Part shown: one piece after another, positions 49,517-58,625 of the stretch
How positions within the stretch are numbered: the stretch's first letter is position 1
Layout of the letters: every line of letters starts with the position of its first letter
Origin: Bryobacter sp964387685
GTDB taxonomy: Bacteria; Acidobacteriota; Terriglobia; Bryobacterales; Bryobacteraceae
Direction of reading: 5' to 3'
Length of the DNA stretch: 64,000 nucleotides
Assembly (NCBI GenBank): GCA_964387685.1
Contig: CAYLXK010000002.1
Location: 310,001-374,000, forward strand
The notes under the pieces: model-generated
Database searches by the model: none
The model's input: the letters and a program-made list of their open reading frames with translations, nothing else
Told to the model about the DNA's origin: nothing
Made by a program: the position numbers and the translations under genes

Positions 49517-49831
49517 ATGCTGTTTTTGCTGGCGGGCAATACCGGCGCGCTGCTGACATTGTTTCGCGAACGGATGGTGTTCCGGACCTTTCGCGACGAA
49601 CTAACGGGCTATTTGCCGCCGGGCTACGATCCGAAGCGCCTGGATTATCCTTATCTCTTCGACTTCATTACGCCTCCGGCCTGGGCTGAGGCGTTGCGGC
49701 TGCACCGGGAGCAAAAGCCGGAGCATCGTCCCCGCGGCGCTTGGGAGCGCTTTCGGCGCATCCGTACGGTGCTGATGCTGTCGGAAATCGCGCTGCTGGC
49801 GGGCTTCGTCGTTTGGGCGCTTTTGGGGTAG
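49517..49831 (+). CDS. Small membrane protein
   Basis: The 104-residue frame has an N-terminal hydrophobic segment (MLFLLAGNTGALLTLF) and another near the C-terminus (LMLSEIALLAGFVVWALLG). An upstream CTG near GGGAGGGG could be a longer start, but ATG at 49517 is preferred. No function can be assigned. Confidence 0.5.
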   Translation: MLFLLAGNTGALLTLFRERMVFRTFRDELTGYLPPGYDPKRLDYPYLFDFITPPAWAEALRLHREQKPEHRPRGAWERFRRIRTVLMLSEIALLAGFVVWALLG

Positions 49832-49852
49832 AGTGAGAAATTGCTTTTGGCT

Positions 49853-50884
49853 ATGAAACCTGTCGTTACCTTTGGTGAGATTATGTTGCGCCTGGCGCCG
49901 CCGGGCTTTGAGCGATTCCTGCAATCGCCGCAATTTGTGGCTACTTTTGGGGGCGGAGAAGCCAATGTCGCCGTAAGCGTTTCCGGCTTTGGCTGGCCGG
50001 CGCGCTATACGACCGTGCTGCCGGACAAGAATCCGATTGCCGACGCCTTTTTGGGCGAGATGCGGCGCTTCGGTGTCGATGTGAGCCAAGTGGTGCGCGG
50101 GGCCGGGCGCTTTGGCATTTATTTTGTGGAACCGGGCGCCAATCAACGCGGGGCCAAAGTAGTCTATGATCGCGAGGGTTCGGCGATCGCCATCGCCAAT
50201 GCGGGAACGATCGATTTCGCCAAGGTATTCGAGGGCGCGGGCTGGTTCCACATTACCGGCATTACGCCGGCCATCAGCCCGTCGGCGGCTGCGCTTTCCA
50301 TCGAGAGCGTAAAGGCGGCCAAGGCGGCGGGCCTCGAGGTGAGCCTGGATTTAAATTTCCGCAAGAATTTGTGGAAGTACGGCAAGAAAGCGGCGGAGGT
50401 GATGCCGCTGCTGGCCGAGCACACCGACGTCATCATCGCCAACGAAGAGGATTGCCAGATGTCGTTAGGGATCGAGAGCGAAGCCGATGTGCACTCGGGC
50501 AAGCTCGATCACGACGCCTACCGCAAGCTGAGCGAAAAAGTGCTGGCCGCCTATCCGCAGGCCAGAGCCATTGCCATTACGCTGCGGGAATCCATCAGCG
50601 CGTCGCATAACGGCTGGAGCGCTTGTTTCCACGACCGGAAGCAGTTTCTCGTCTCGCGGCGCTACGACATCACGCACATTGTGGACCGCGTGGGCGGCGG
50701 CGATAGTTTCGCGGGCGGGTTGATTTATGGTCTGCTCGCTTTGCCGACGGCGCAGGATGCGCTCGAGTTTGCCGTCGCCGCCAGTTGCCTGAAGCATTCG
50801 ATCCCTGGAGACTTCAACCGCTTCACGCGGGAAGAGGTGGAGGGACTGGTGAAGGGCGGCGGCAGCGGCCGCGTGCAAAGATAA
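49853..50884 (+). CDS. PfkB sugar kinase, KDG-kinase-like
   Basis: The ATG at 49853 (MKPVVTFGEIMLRL) gives 343 residues; a TTG 12 bases upstream is an alternative. The PfkB fold is shown by GEIMLRLAPP, FGGGEANVAVSV and the C-terminal VGGGDSFAGGLIYG with the catalytic Asp. GEIMLRL is typical of 2-keto-3-deoxygluconate kinases. It likely phosphorylates KDG or a similar sugar acid in uronate breakdown. Confidence 0.88.
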   Translation: MKPVVTFGEIMLRLAPPGFERFLQSPQFVATFGGGEANVAVSVSGFGWPARYTTVLPDKNPIADAFLGEMRRFGVDVSQVVRGAGRFGIYFVEPGANQRGAKVVYDREGSAIAIANAGTIDFAKVFEGAGWFHITGITPAISPSAAALSIESVKAAKAAGLEVSLDLNFRKNLWKYGKKAAEVMPLLAEHTDVIIANEEDCQMSLGIESEADVHSGKLDHDAYRKLSEKVLAAYPQARAIAITLRESISASHNGWSACFHDRKQFLVSRRYDITHIVDRVGGGDSFAGGLIYGLLALPTAQDALEFAVAASCLKHSIPGDFNRFTREEVEGLVKGGGSGRVQR

Positions 50885-50937
50885 GCGCAACGCTTTTTCC
50901 GGGAGCGCCGTTACAATAGAAGTTGGCTCGTAAACCT

Positions 50938-52014
50938 ATGACTTCTCGCCGTCAATTGTTGCTCGCGGGGCCCGTCGCCATTGAAGGGGCTCTGAAAGGG
51001 TCGGCGTTATTGGGCGGCGCTCCGTTTTTTTCGGCTGCCTCGGTATCGGCGTCTTCGTTGTTGGCCCAGGAATCGAAACCCATTCAGATTGCCGTCAACG
51101 AGGTGATCGTGCCGGTGACGGTGACCGACGATAAGGGCAAGTTCGTTAGCGATTTGAAGCAAGACGACTTCAAGATCTTCGACCAGAACAAAGAACAGAG
51201 GATCTCCTACTTCAATGCCGAGCGCGAGCAGCCGGTGGTGGTGGGCTTTTTGCTCGATCTATCGAACCGGAATCGCCTGCACTGGAAGATTTTCCAGGAA
51301 GCGGCCGAAGAACTGGTGCTGGCCTTGCTGCCCAGCGAAGGGCCGAAGAAGTTTTCGGGCTATTTAATCAGCTACTCGACGACGGCCGAAGTGAGCGTGG
51401 ACACGACCTCGCAGCCGGACATCATCCAGGAAAAAATCCGCAAGCAGAAGCCCGGCGGCGGCGCGGCGCTGTTTGACGCCCTGTACCTGGCCTGCACGAA
51501 CCGCAAGCTGGTGCGCGGAGAACCGATTGAGCCGCGGCGCGTCATTGTGGTGATCGGCGACGGGCACGATTCGGCCTCGAAGAAGGGCTTAGAGGAAGTG
51601 CTGGAGCTCGCCCAGCGCAACCTCGTGACGATCTTCGGCATGAGCACGGTTGCGTTTGGCTTCAATGCCGAGGGCGAGAAGGTGCTGACGCGCATGGCCG
51701 AGGAGACCGGCGGGCGGGTAGTTTATCCCTTGCAGGGTTTGTATAAGGACGTGAGCGGCTACCTTTCGACGCCCTCCGACGAAGGGAATTACGCGCTTAA
51801 AGTAGGCACGGGCCAATACGCGGCGGAACTGGCCAAGGGCATGTTTAACGCGGTGGCGGCCATTCAGGGCGAGGTGACGACGCAGTATATTTTGCGTTAC
51901 GTGCCCGACGTGACCGACGACCGGCGGGCCTTCCGCGAGATTCGCGTCGAGGTGCCGGGCTTGCCCGGCGTGAAGGTGCGCTACCGCAAGGGTTACTACG
52001 CGGCCAATCCGTAG
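50938..52014 (+). CDS. VWFA-related acidobacterial protein
   Basis: The ATG at 50938 begins MTSRRQLLLAGPVAI, a twin-arginine-like signal; 358 residues. The body is the acidobacterial VWFA-related domain (TIGR03436-type): VIVPVTVTDDKGKFVSDLKQDDF, then a von Willebrand A core (VVGFLLDLSNRNRLHW, RVIVVIGDGHDSAS) and the ending YRKGYYAANP. The MIDAS is DLSNR instead of the usual DxSxS, so metal binding may be altered. Function is unknown; a periplasmic binding role is likely. A paralog lies at 57651-58625. Confidence 0.88.
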   Translation: MTSRRQLLLAGPVAIEGALKGSALLGGAPFFSAASVSASSLLAQESKPIQIAVNEVIVPVTVTDDKGKFVSDLKQDDFKIFDQNKEQRISYFNAEREQPVVVGFLLDLSNRNRLHWKIFQEAAEELVLALLPSEGPKKFSGYLISYSTTAEVSVDTTSQPDIIQEKIRKQKPGGGAALFDALYLACTNRKLVRGEPIEPRRVIVVIGDGHDSASKKGLEEVLELAQRNLVTIFGMSTVAFGFNAEGEKVLTRMAEETGGRVVYPLQGLYKDVSGYLSTPSDEGNYALKVGTGQYAAELAKGMFNAVAAIQGEVTTQYILRYVPDVTDDRRAFREIRVEVPGLPGVKVRYRKGYYAANP

Positions 52015-52092
52015 ATTTTAGCCGAAGCGCGCACGCGTAAGGCGGGCTTTTTGTGGCCGATAAGATGGTTTCCAGCCGATAAGAAGCAGCAC

Positions 52093-52941
52093 ATGGTCTA
52101 TTCGATCCTCGAACTCGCGCTCCCTGGCCGGCCCACGCAGCCCGCGGGTGTGTTGTTGCTGGACGAGGATTCGGGCCGCCTGGGGGTGAAGCTGCGCCGC
52201 GATTGGGATCGTCTGGGCGAGGAAGCGGACCTGGATGAGGAAGACGCGGCGATCCTCAAGGGCATCGAGGGCGAGATCCGGCGCAAGGCGGCCCACGAGG
52301 GCGCGGGGCAGACGCTGGCTTGGCTCGAGGCGACGCTATCGAACGTCTTTCAACTGGGCGGGCGGCGCTCGCTGGCGGGCGGAGAAGGCCCGGGCGGTTT
52401 GGGCTTCGAATTTGCGCTGCATCGCCTCTATCGCGAATGGGTGCCGACCGTGGTTGAACCCTTTCGGACCCACCTGCCGCGTTATGCGCTGCGCTCCGCC
52501 GCGGGGCTCTTCAGCGAGGCGCAGGGTGAGGAAAAGAACGATGTGGCCGATTGGGTGGAGGCACCGGCGGGGCTGCGCTTGTCGAAAGACATGTTTGTCG
52601 CCGAAGTCCATGGCCGCAGTATGGAGCCGCTGATTCCCTCGGGCAGTCTTTGCATTTTTCGTAAGTTCGGGGCCGGCTCGCGCCAGGGGAAACGGGTTTT
52701 GGTGGAAGATCGCAAGGAAAGCGCTTCCGGCGGCGAGCGCTACACGGTGAAGGTTTATCGCTCGGAGAAACGCACAGCCGAAGTCCAGGAGGGTGCCGAA
52801 GCCCGCGACGGCGAAGGCGCCTGGGAGCGCGTCAGGATTTGGCTCGAGCCTTTGAATGCTGAATTCCCGGTCCTAGAGCTCGAAGCCGACGAAAGCCGCT
52901 ACGCAGTCATTGCCGAATACGTCGGCTTGCTGGACGCCTAG
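52093..52941 (+). CDS. S24/LexA-like peptidase-fold protein with novel N-terminus
   Basis: The ATG at 52093 (MVYSILELALPG) gives 282 residues. The N-terminal half (1-150) is a separate domain (GVLLLDEDSGRLGVKLRRDW). The C-terminal half is an S24/LexA fold: FVAEVHGRSMEPLIPSGSLCIFRK carries the Ser nucleophile, and YTVKVYRSEK offers the Lys. No DNA-binding HTH is recognised in front, so it is not a plain LexA. Autocleavage or signal-peptidase-like activity is possible. Confidence 0.8.
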   Translation: MVYSILELALPGRPTQPAGVLLLDEDSGRLGVKLRRDWDRLGEEADLDEEDAAILKGIEGEIRRKAAHEGAGQTLAWLEATLSNVFQLGGRRSLAGGEGPGGLGFEFALHRLYREWVPTVVEPFRTHLPRYALRSAAGLFSEAQGEEKNDVADWVEAPAGLRLSKDMFVAEVHGRSMEPLIPSGSLCIFRKFGAGSRQGKRVLVEDRKESASGGERYTVKVYRSEKRTAEVQEGAEARDGEGAWERVRIWLEPLNAEFPVLELEADESRYAVIAEYVGLLDA

Positions 52942-53474
52942 ACGAGATCGTCCAAGGGACGCGCATACTGCCAGTCCGTTTGTGCGTCCGTGCCGACGAG
53001 AAAGATTTTCTCGCCGCGTTTAGAGAATCCCCATTTCTCGTAGAAGCGCTGTGCGCGGAAGTTCTTCTCCCAAACGCCCAGAAAGACGCTCCGGAAGCCC
53101 AGGCGCCGGGCTTCGGAAAGCGTGTACTCCATCAGTCGCGCCGCCAGGCCCGTGCCGATGGACTCTTGGCGCAGATAAAAGCGTACGAGTTCAACCGGCT
53201 GGGGCCCGCATTCGAAATCCGGCGCGCCGTGGGCCCACAAGCGGCTATAGCCAAGGGCGCGGCCGCTTTGGTCTTCGAGCAGGTAAAAGTAAGAGTCCGG
53301 AACTGCAAGCTCGGCGGCGATCTTTTCGGGGTGGAAAGAGGTGTCGAGAAAAAGGCGCATATCTTCGTCCGGGCAAGTGCCCACGAAGGTGTCGTAAAAG
53401 GTGGCGCGGCCGAGATCCACCAGGAGGTCGAGGTCGGAGAAAGTGGCGGCGCGCAGGAGAGTTTTGGGCGGCAT
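52938..53474 (-). CDS. GNAT acetyltransferase
   Basis: The ATG at 53474 (MPPKTLLRAATFSDL) gives 178 residues. Core motifs RFYLRQESIGTGLAARLMEYTLSEA and LGVWEKNFRAQRFYEKWGFSKRGE are typical of GNAT N-acetyltransferases (acetyl-CoA loop and C-terminal strand). Substrate unknown. It starts 2 bases after the TIGR03790-like gene stop on the same strand. Its stop overlaps that of the S24-like gene. Confidence 0.88.
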   Translation of the reverse strand: MPPKTLLRAATFSDLDLLVDLGRATFYDTFVGTCPDEDMRLFLDTSFHPEKIAAELAVPDSYFYLLEDQSGRALGYSRLWAHGAPDFECGPQPVELVRFYLRQESIGTGLAARLMEYTLSEARRLGFRSVFLGVWEKNFRAQRFYEKWGFSKRGEKIFLVGTDAQTDWQYARPLDDLV

Positions 53475-53476
53475 CG

Positions 53477-54658
53477 TTATTGCAGGCGGCACAGCGGATC
53501 TCCCAGGATCATTATTTGCCAGGACAAGGCCGGCGCCGCCTGGTAGAAACTTTCGGCGAGGTTGCGCCCGCCGAGATAGGCCCGAAAGAGCAGGTCCGGA
53601 TGGGGCAGATATTGGAGAAACGGTTCATCGGTGGCGCCCGAGATACCGCTGACGCCTTCGTAGATGTAATCCAGGATCATCGATTGGGGGCTCGAGGCGA
53701 AGTAAGTGCTTTGGTCTTTCCAGTTGCCCAGGGTCCAGGTGCGCGGCGGTTCGTCGAAGGTGCGGGCGTTCGTGGAAACGTATTCGGCCGCGATTGCGCC
53801 GGGGAGCCACGCCATACCGCTCTGGCGGCTGCGGCGGCGCGGGTCGTTGGAACCCCAACTGGCGTAGGCGATGACGTCGCGGACCCGCTCGAGGACGGCC
53901 GTGGTGCTCTCCAGTTGGACGCGCTCGGGAGGCAGGAGAATGGCCGCATTGCGCAGCCAATCGTTGCCGGGGGAGTCGTCGTCGGACTTGAGATCGAGCA
54001 CGGCCACACCGCGGTTGCGCGCGCCGCGGCAGCGTTCGACGGAAGCGCGGGCCTGTTCGAAGCTATAGCCCGCGAGGCGCGTCACCAGATACATGGGAAA
54101 GCGGGGATGGGAGAAGGGCACGTCGCGCTGGCGGAAGAACGGATTCGGGGCGGGGCCGGCCAGGTCTTGCTTTTCGCCGCGGATTAGGCCGTAGAGGCGC
54201 GTTAACTCGCTATCGACGCTGGCTTGGTCGGTCCGCGCGGTGGCGTCGCCGGTTGCTGTGAGAACGCGGATGGGAATACCTTGGGTCAGGACCAGATAGT
54301 GAACGGTGTCGACGCGTTTGTGCTCCAAAAGGCAGGCGGCCAGGGGTTTTTGGATCTCCCGCTCAAAGTCGGCGCGGCCGATGCTCTCGTGGGCGCGATC
54401 TTCAGCCGGGAGCGTCGAGATGCGGCAGATCTGCGAGGGCGCCAGGCCATGCCAGGCGGCATAGAAGTCGCCCAGGCGCCGCGAACGCGAGGAATTACGG
54501 TTGACGACCAACTGCACGCGCAAGACCTCCTCGGGGCTAGTGGGCGCCGCAAGGGGAGCGCTTTGGGCGGCTAAGAAGGGGGCGAGCAGGGACAAAAAAA
54601 GCGCCGCGAGCGGCGTGACGCGGAAGTCAGGATGCTGGTGCGATGGCTGGGTTAGCAT
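53477..54658 (-). CDS. TIGR03790-like exported protein
   Basis: The ATG at 54658 (MLTQPSHQHPDFRVTPLAALFLSLLAPFLAA, secretion signal) gives 393 residues. The pattern QLVVNRNSSRSRRLGDFYAAWHG, HYLVLTQGIPIRVL, YLVTRLAGYSFEQARASVERC and LQYLPHPDLLFRAYLGGRNLAESFYQA matches TIGR03790-type proteins. Their function is unknown. It is divergent from the LysR regulator, with about 130 bp between starts, and leads into a GNAT gene. Confidence 0.75.
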   Translation of the reverse strand: MLTQPSHQHPDFRVTPLAALFLSLLAPFLAAQSAPLAAPTSPEEVLRVQLVVNRNSSRSRRLGDFYAAWHGLAPSQICRISTLPAEDRAHESIGRADFEREIQKPLAACLLEHKRVDTVHYLVLTQGIPIRVLTATGDATARTDQASVDSELTRLYGLIRGEKQDLAGPAPNPFFRQRDVPFSHPRFPMYLVTRLAGYSFEQARASVERCRGARNRGVAVLDLKSDDDSPGNDWLRNAAILLPPERVQLESTTAVLERVRDVIAYASWGSNDPRRRSRQSGMAWLPGAIAAEYVSTNARTFDEPPRTWTLGNWKDQSTYFASSPQSMILDYIYEGVSGISGATDEPFLQYLPHPDLLFRAYLGGRNLAESFYQAAPALSWQIMILGDPLCRLQ

Positions 54659-54718
54659 GAAACGGGAAATGCGGCGGCGGCACGGCCAGGAAGCCAAGCC
54701 GTCGTTATATACCGATGC

Positions 54719-54724
54719 TATACT
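54719..54724 (+). promoter_or_regulatory. Likely -10 box of the LysR gene
   Basis: TATACT lies 66 bases before the LysR ATG in the divergent intergenic region with the TIGR03790-like gene, where LysR-type regulators usually bind. No clear -35 is seen. Confidence 0.35.
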
Positions 54725-54790
54725 CTGGCTAGCGTGCAGGGCAAGGTAGGCCTTGCCGCACGGCCCCGTCCGCTTCCTTCGTCCCGATTT

Positions 54791-55711
54791 ATGGATCTCG
54801 ATCAACTCCACACGTTTCTAGAGATCGTGCGCTTAAAGAGCTTCTCGAAAGCGGCGCAGACGTGTTTTCGCACGCAACCGGCGGTGAGCGCGCAGATTCG
54901 GCAACTCGAAAACGAATTGAACGCAAGCCTCTTTGAGCGGCTGGGTACGCGCATTGCCTTGACGCCCGCGGGCAAGATCTTTGCCGAGCACGCCGAACAG
55001 ATTCTCGATTTGCGGCGGCGTGCGCAGGATTCCATCCAGGAACTGGAGCGCGTGCCCCGCGGCGAGCTGGTGATTGCCGCCAACGAGGCCACTTGCATTT
55101 ACGTTCTGCCGGAAGTTTTTCGCGATTATAAGAAGCAGTTTCCGAACGTCCAATTGCATGTGGACCGCAGCTACGGTTCGCGGGTGCTGGAGGCGGTAAC
55201 GGACAATCTCGCCGATTTCGGCATCTCGCAAATGCCCCTGGACGCCAAGCGCTGCCAGGTGGTGAAGATTCATTCCGACGAAATCCGATTGATCTGCGCG
55301 CCGGACCATCCGCTGGCCTCTAAACGGCACGTGACGGCGCAGGACGCCGCGCCGCACGCCTTGCTGCTGCCCAAAACGGGAACCACGCGGGCGAAGCTAA
55401 ACTCCTGGCTTGAGCCGGTCGAAGAGATACTACAGGTCTCAATGGAACTGGACTCGACGGAGATGATCAAGCGGTTTGTGATCGCCGGACTGGGCGTGAG
55501 CTTTCTGGCGGCGTCGCATTGCCGGGAGGAAGTGGCGGCGGGCCGGCTGGTGACGCTAGCTTTGGCGCCGGAGCCTATGATCCGCCGTCTGGCGTTGGTG
55601 TACCGCAAAGATAAGGCGTTGAGCCGCGCGGCGTTGGGTTTCATTCAAGTGATCCTCGACCATGCGGGGGCGGGAGGACGGCCTTTGGAGTTGGCCGGCG
55701 CCGGCGACTAA
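54791..55711 (+). CDS. LysR-family transcriptional regulator
   Basis: The ATG at 54791 (MDLDQLHTFLEIVRLKSFSK) gives 306 residues. The N-terminal winged helix (AAQTCFRTQPAVSAQIRQLE) and an effector-binding domain from about 90 (GELVIAANEATCIYVLPEVF) are complete. It probably controls the divergent TIGR03790-like gene or itself. The effector is unknown. Confidence 0.93.
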   Translation: MDLDQLHTFLEIVRLKSFSKAAQTCFRTQPAVSAQIRQLENELNASLFERLGTRIALTPAGKIFAEHAEQILDLRRRAQDSIQELERVPRGELVIAANEATCIYVLPEVFRDYKKQFPNVQLHVDRSYGSRVLEAVTDNLADFGISQMPLDAKRCQVVKIHSDEIRLICAPDHPLASKRHVTAQDAAPHALLLPKTGTTRAKLNSWLEPVEEILQVSMELDSTEMIKRFVIAGLGVSFLAASHCREEVAAGRLVTLALAPEPMIRRLALVYRKDKALSRAALGFIQVILDHAGAGGRPLELAGAGD

Positions 55712-55765
55712 GCCGGCCTGTCAGCATTCTGAAATCCAAAGAGCCGCGTCCCATCGAGTCTCCCC

Positions 55766-56332
55766 ATGCCCCCGGCCCAGACCTTTAAGAAAACGACGAT
55801 TTTCATCGCCATCGGGCAATCGACGAGGGTTTACGGATCGGCTGAATCCATTCCCCAAGACCTGCGTAAGCAACTGCTGCGATCGACGCGCAGTATGAAT
55901 AGCGCGACGATCCTGATTGCGGACCGGGGCGGACGCGAAGAGATCCAAAAGATCCTGAATGGGGAGCCGAGCGCGTTACGGGGACGATTGCGCAGCGACT
56001 ACTTTCAACGGCGGCCCGAAACGCAAGCGGGGGCGCAGCCTGGAGCCTCCTTCCGTGGAGCCTCCTTCCCTGGGGCGCCCGCGTCGATGCCCGCGTCGAT
56101 GCCCGCGTCGATGCCCGCAGCGATGCCCACTTTAATGCCGGCATCGTCGCAATCCTGCACGCACATGCCGGCTTCACCCGGCACGGAGCCTCCCGCAAGG
56201 CGAGGCTGGCCGGTCTGGATCAGCAGGTTGGCGCATCTGGAAAGGCCCGGCACGCTCGCCCGGCGGGTGGCGGAAATGAGCCTTCCGGCGGCGCTGGGTC
56301 TCGTGCTTTGGCTGCTGTTTACGCTCCGGTAA
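55766..56332 (+). CDS. Repeat-containing protein with C-terminal membrane anchor
   Basis: The 188-residue protein has an ordered N-terminal part (1-75), a Pro/Met/Ala/Ser repeat (about 108-132) coded by a 12-bp minisatellite, and one membrane helix at the end (LPAALGLVLWLLFTLR). The N-terminal part would face the cytoplasm. Family unknown. Confidence 0.55.
   Translation: MPPAQTFKKTTIFIAIGQSTRVYGSAESIPQDLRKQLLRSTRSMNSATILIADRGGREEIQKILNGEPSALRGRLRSDYFQRRPETQAGAQPGASFRGASFPGAPASMPASMPASMPAAMPTLMPASSQSCTHMPASPGTEPPARRGWPVWISRLAHLERPGTLARRVAEMSLPAALGLVLWLLFTLR
56087..56146 (+). repeat. 12-bp minisatellite in gene 55766-56332
   Basis: The unit GCCCGCGTCGAT occurs three times in a row and is followed by degenerate copies ending near 56146; an adjacent 15-bp direct repeat based on TGGAGCCTCCTTCC lies at 56041-56070. 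It codes for PASM-type tetrapeptides and can change length by slippage without a frameshift. Confidence 0.65.
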
Positions 56333-56396
56333 AGTGGCCGGGACTTGGCCACGGAATTCTCTTCATACTGTGCCGATTTGTCCGATAAGTACGGAT

Positions 56397-56729
56397 ATGA
56401 AGTTGTTAATCTGCCGCGATAAGACGATGTATGTGTATCACGCATCCGGTAAGAGCTTTCCGGTTTCTCTGCGGGAACGGCAAGCGGACGGGTCTGTTTT
56501 TGAAGCGGCCGAAAGTCTTCCAGTGGGCGCGTTGGTGAGCGTGGGGCGGTCGTTTCGAGAAGGCCGTGCGGCGCAGGGCACGCGTTCCTTGGCCGGGGCC
56601 CGAGGGGAACGCGAAGTGCTGGGGGAATCCGGAGTCTTAGGAGGGTTCGAAAAGGGCACAGCGTCGCGGCGAGCATCGCGCATGGAGATCAGCGTGCAGT
56701 TTGCCAGTCCCGCGGCGTCCCGTCTCTAA
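56397..56729 (+). CDS. Hypothetical protein
   Basis: The ATG at 56397 (MKLLICRDKTMYVYHASGKS) gives 110 residues; the first part looks beta-rich, the rest is charged and Gly/Arg-rich. No motif is recognised. It lies 64 bp after the repeat-protein gene and 52 bp before the reductase gene on the same strand, so it may be part of one transcript. Confidence 0.4.
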   Translation: MKLLICRDKTMYVYHASGKSFPVSLRERQADGSVFEAAESLPVGALVSVGRSFREGRAAQGTRSLAGARGEREVLGESGVLGGFEKGTASRRASRMEISVQFASPAASRL

Positions 56730-56781
56730 CTTCGCTACTTTTCTGGAAAGGCTAAGCTGTAGCGATAGGAGGAGTATCGAT

Positions 56782-57669
56782 TTGAAGGCGGTCGTGTTTG
56801 GATGCGAAGGGCAACTTGGGGTGGAACTGGTGCGGGAGTTCACGCAGCGAGGCTACGAGGTAGCCGGTTACCGGCGGCGGGATGCCGATGTGACGGATGC
56901 CGCGGCGCTGGAAGCGAAGTTTGCGGAAGCCGCGCCCGATCTGGTTTTGAATGCCGCCGCCTACAACAAAGTGGACGTGGCCGAAGCCGAGCCCCAGGCG
57001 GCCTACGCGGCCAACGCCTTGGCGGTGCGCAACCTGGCGGTGGCTTGCCGGGCGAGGGGCGCGCGGCTGGTGCACTTCTCGACGGACTATGTTTTCGACG
57101 GGCTTTTGGGGCGGGCCTATCGCGAAGACGACGCTGTGCGTCCGCTGGGCGCTTATGGGGTGTCTAAGCTGGCGGGAGAATTTTACGCCCAAGCCTATTG
57201 CGAAGGAGCGCTGGTGTTGCGGACATCGGGTGTCTTCGGGCCGCAAGGGTTGAAAACGCCTAGCGGCAACTTTGTGGAAACCATGCTTCGCCTGGCCGGC
57301 AAGGGCGGGCCGATCCGCGTGGTGGCCGATTATTCAGCCTCGCCCACTTATTCGCCCGAACTGGCGCGCATGACGGCGGACCTGGTGGAGGGTGGCCATG
57401 GCGGCATCTTTCATGCTGGGGGCGGCGAGGCGATTTCCTGGTATTCTTACGCGCAGTTGATTTTTGAACGGGCGGGCCTCGCGCCCGATCTCGCGCCGGC
57501 CGATCCACAGCAATACAAAACGGCGGCACGCAGGCCGAAGTATTCCGCGCTTGAGAACGCCCGGGCCGCAAGCCTTGGTATTGCGCCATTTCCCAGCCTG
57601 CGGGAACAGGTGGCACGCTACTTTACGGAGCGGGAAAAACTTGTGGCCGCTCAGCCCTCCGTTGAGTAA
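56782..57669 (+). CDS. rfbD: dTDP-4-dehydrorhamnose reductase-like protein
   Basis: A TTG start at 56782, 9 bases after AGGAGG, gives 295 residues beginning LKAVVFGCEGQLGVEL. The Rossmann GxxGxxG (8-14), HFSTDYVFDG and YGVSKLAGE (Tyr-x3-Lys catalytic pair) are the RmlD/RfbD signature. It makes dTDP-L-rhamnose for surface glycans. The frame is open 27 codons upstream, but the ribosome site decides the TTG. Other rml genes are not in the window. Confidence 0.88.
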   Translation: MKAVVFGCEGQLGVELVREFTQRGYEVAGYRRRDADVTDAAALEAKFAEAAPDLVLNAAAYNKVDVAEAEPQAAYAANALAVRNLAVACRARGARLVHFSTDYVFDGLLGRAYREDDAVRPLGAYGVSKLAGEFYAQAYCEGALVLRTSGVFGPQGLKTPSGNFVETMLRLAGKGGPIRVVADYSASPTYSPELARMTADLVEGGHGGIFHAGGGEAISWYSYAQLIFERAGLAPDLAPADPQQYKTAARRPKYSALENARAASLGIAPFPSLREQVARYFTEREKLVAAQPSVE

Positions 57670-58625
57670 TAGCCCCGGCGCGCCTGCACCTTCAGGCTGC
57701 CGTCCTTGGGCTTGATTTCGATGCGGCGGAAGGCCCCGTCGCGCTTAGAGTTGGAAGGAGTGTAAGAGAGGGCGTACTGGCTGCGCATCTCTTCCTCCAA
57801 CTGGACGAAAGCCCGTTCGAGGGCCCCGCGCCGGGTGACTTCAAAAACGCGCCCGCCCGTATCGGAGCTCATCTTTTTCAGTGAGCCTTCGTCGCTGCCG
57901 TACATCGGCTCGTAGTAAAAGAAGCTGTAAATCACAGTGTCGGCCAGATGGGCTTGCTTGAGGGCTTCGTTGATCTTGTAGACGCTGCCCTGGTCGGCGC
58001 CGTCGGTCAGTACCGCGATCACCTTACGTCCGGCTTCGTTTTTGAGCTTTTCTTCGGCGGCCAGATAGACGGCGTCATAGAGCCGCGTGCCGCGCGGCGT
58101 GGTGGGAACAGGGCCCTGGGTCATCACTTGCGACGGGCGCTGGCCGCGCACTTCGTCGAGCGAGTTGGCCAGCAGAGTCTTGGAGGAAGTGAGGTCTTGC
58201 AAGAGTTCCATTTCCGAGGCGAAGGTGATAAGAAAGGCGAGGTCCTTTTCGCGCAGTACTTTATTGAAGAACTCGCGCGCGGCCCGTTTGCCGATTTCGA
58301 GCACGTTATACATGGAGCCGGAGGTATCGATCAGCAGGCCGATGGTGAGGGGCAGATCGTTGTCGCGCTGGAAGCGCGTGATGCTTTGGGGCTTCCCGTC
58401 TTCAAAGACCGTGAAGTCGTCCTTGGTTAAATCGCCCACCAGCCCGCCCTGCTTATTGCGTACCGTGAAGGTGACGTTTACCAGTTCGACGTCGACGCGG
58501 ATGACGGGGTCCTGCGCATAGAGCAGGCCACCTCCGAGTAAACCCAGCGCGGCGCGCCGACCTGGTTTATGCTGACGGTCTGAATGTCTGTTGCCGTACC
58601 CGATGAAAGCCTTGCCGTTCGCCAT
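57651..58625 (-). CDS. VWFA-related acidobacterial protein
   Basis: The 324-residue exported protein has a signal region (GRRAALGLLGGGLLYAQ), then the same layout as the product of 50938-52014: VELVNVTFTVRNKQGGLVGD with LTKDDFTVFEDG, a VWFA domain with intact MIDAS DTSGS (in GLLIDTSGSMYNV) and VIAVLTDGADQGS, and the ending QARRGYYSTEG. Its start overlaps the divergent glycosylase gene by 42 bases; a later start is possible. Its 3' end overlaps rfbD by 19 bases. Confidence 0.88.
   Translation of the reverse strand: MANGKAFIGYGNRHSDRQHKPGRRAALGLLGGGLLYAQDPVIRVDVELVNVTFTVRNKQGGLVGDLTKDDFTVFEDGKPQSITRFQRDNDLPLTIGLLIDTSGSMYNVLEIGKRAAREFFNKVLREKDLAFLITFASEMELLQDLTSSKTLLANSLDEVRGQRPSQVMTQGPVPTTPRGTRLYDAVYLAAEEKLKNEAGRKVIAVLTDGADQGSVYKINEALKQAHLADTVIYSFFYYEPMYGSDEGSLKKMSSDTGGRVFEVTRRGALERAFVQLEEEMRSQYALSYTPSNSKRDGAFRRIEIKPKDGSLKVQARRGYYSTEG

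Noticed and set aside
56005..56676. 223-codon minus-strand frame
   Set aside because: Antisense to the repeat protein and hypothetical gene; its repeats just mirror the minisatellite.
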